Assembly (NCBI GenBank): GCA_949840855.1
Contig: CATKYP010000013.1
Location: 1-11,841, forward strand
Source of the DNA: an uncultured Bacilli bacterium
GTDB lineage: Bacteria; Bacillota_I; Bacilli_A; RF39; UBA660
Reading direction: 5' to 3'
Length of the DNA: 11,841 nucleotides
The notes beneath the pieces are model-generated. The model saw only the letters and a program-made list of their open reading frames with translations, did not search any database and had not been told where the DNA came from. Positions 11,725-11,841 of this stretch are shown here, in pieces (the stretch's first letter is position 1; every line of letters begins with the position of its first letter). The position numbers and the translations under genes are program-made.

Positions 11725-11841
11725 TACCTCAAATAAATTCTAAACAAAATTATTTAATATTAATAGTATCTGTCAAGTTTTCATAGGTAGCCTTTAAATA
11801 TACAGTTTTAGTGGGTTAGTGCCTTAAAAAGTTGTCCCATT
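11725..11841. other. Right edge, nothing assignable
   Basis: No gene is visible. Read leftward, the last bases give ATGGGACAACTTTTTAAGG with stops in every frame within a few codons. This could be the tail or flank of a gene or insertion sequence beyond the window, but no terminal repeat can be shown. Confidence 0.3.

Noticed and set aside
11725..11841. An insertion sequence end
   Set aside because: It looks like possible IS flank, but no terminal inverted repeat, target duplication or transposase residue string can be shown.

Overview
The window is AT-rich and its short genes have Gram-positive ribosome binding sites. It carries two Lactobacillus-type surface protein genes, a pC194-like rolling-circle replication module, two serine-recombinase relatives, several ribbon-helix-helix proteins and an AbiH-type phage-defence gene. 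This points to a plasmid, or an integrated plasmid-like element, of a Lactobacillaceae host. The species cannot be fixed from the sequence alone.

Layout. 1-1028: a leftward cluster of small genes (an excisionase-like HTH protein, an unknown 78-aa protein, and the first codons of a gene cut by the left edge), then a control region rich in inverted repeats. 1029-2080: a rightward winged-helix-like gene, then a leftward structured ncRNA with a partly tRNA-like fold and its own promoter and terminator. 2095-3135: abiH, leftward. 3223-3868: a serine resolvase with a 13-bp inverted repeat around its promoter. 3881-4495: a ribbon-helix-helix gene flanked by five copies of an 18-bp palindrome. 4574-5530: a rolling-circle rep gene whose leader holds a sequence very like the pC194/pUB110 nick site. 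5529-5890: type I toxin-antitoxin-like locus 1. 6062-7190: a catalytically dead serine-recombinase paralogue with a degenerate DnaQ-like exonuclease. 7382-7839: two tiny overlapping ribbon-helix-helix genes. 7958-9166: a 5'-truncated LPXTG surface protein gene. 9167-9792: no gene, but a TGTGTCA repeat field. 9793-11127: a secreted surface protein whose sorting motif has decayed to LAQTN. 11262-11720: type I toxin-antitoxin-like locus 2.

The most interesting result is the pair of RNA loci at 5529-5890 and 11411-11720. Their sequences are unrelated but their design is the same. Toxin mRNA and small RNA diverge from overlapping promoters. The toxin mRNA hides its Shine-Dalgarno in a 6-bp hairpin that reaches the start codon. 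The extreme 5' end of the small RNA is a 15-16 nt copy of the toxin start region, so the two RNAs are complementary in trans. The peptides are 40 and 25 aa and are absent from any normal ORF list. I recognise neither peptide, so these may be undescribed divergent type I systems.

As a whole the region looks like a plasmid backbone: replication (rep and origin), stability (two addiction-like RNA loci, a resolvase, RHH proteins), defence (AbiH) and surface proteins. Most functions are inferred from motifs read by eye; no database search was run.
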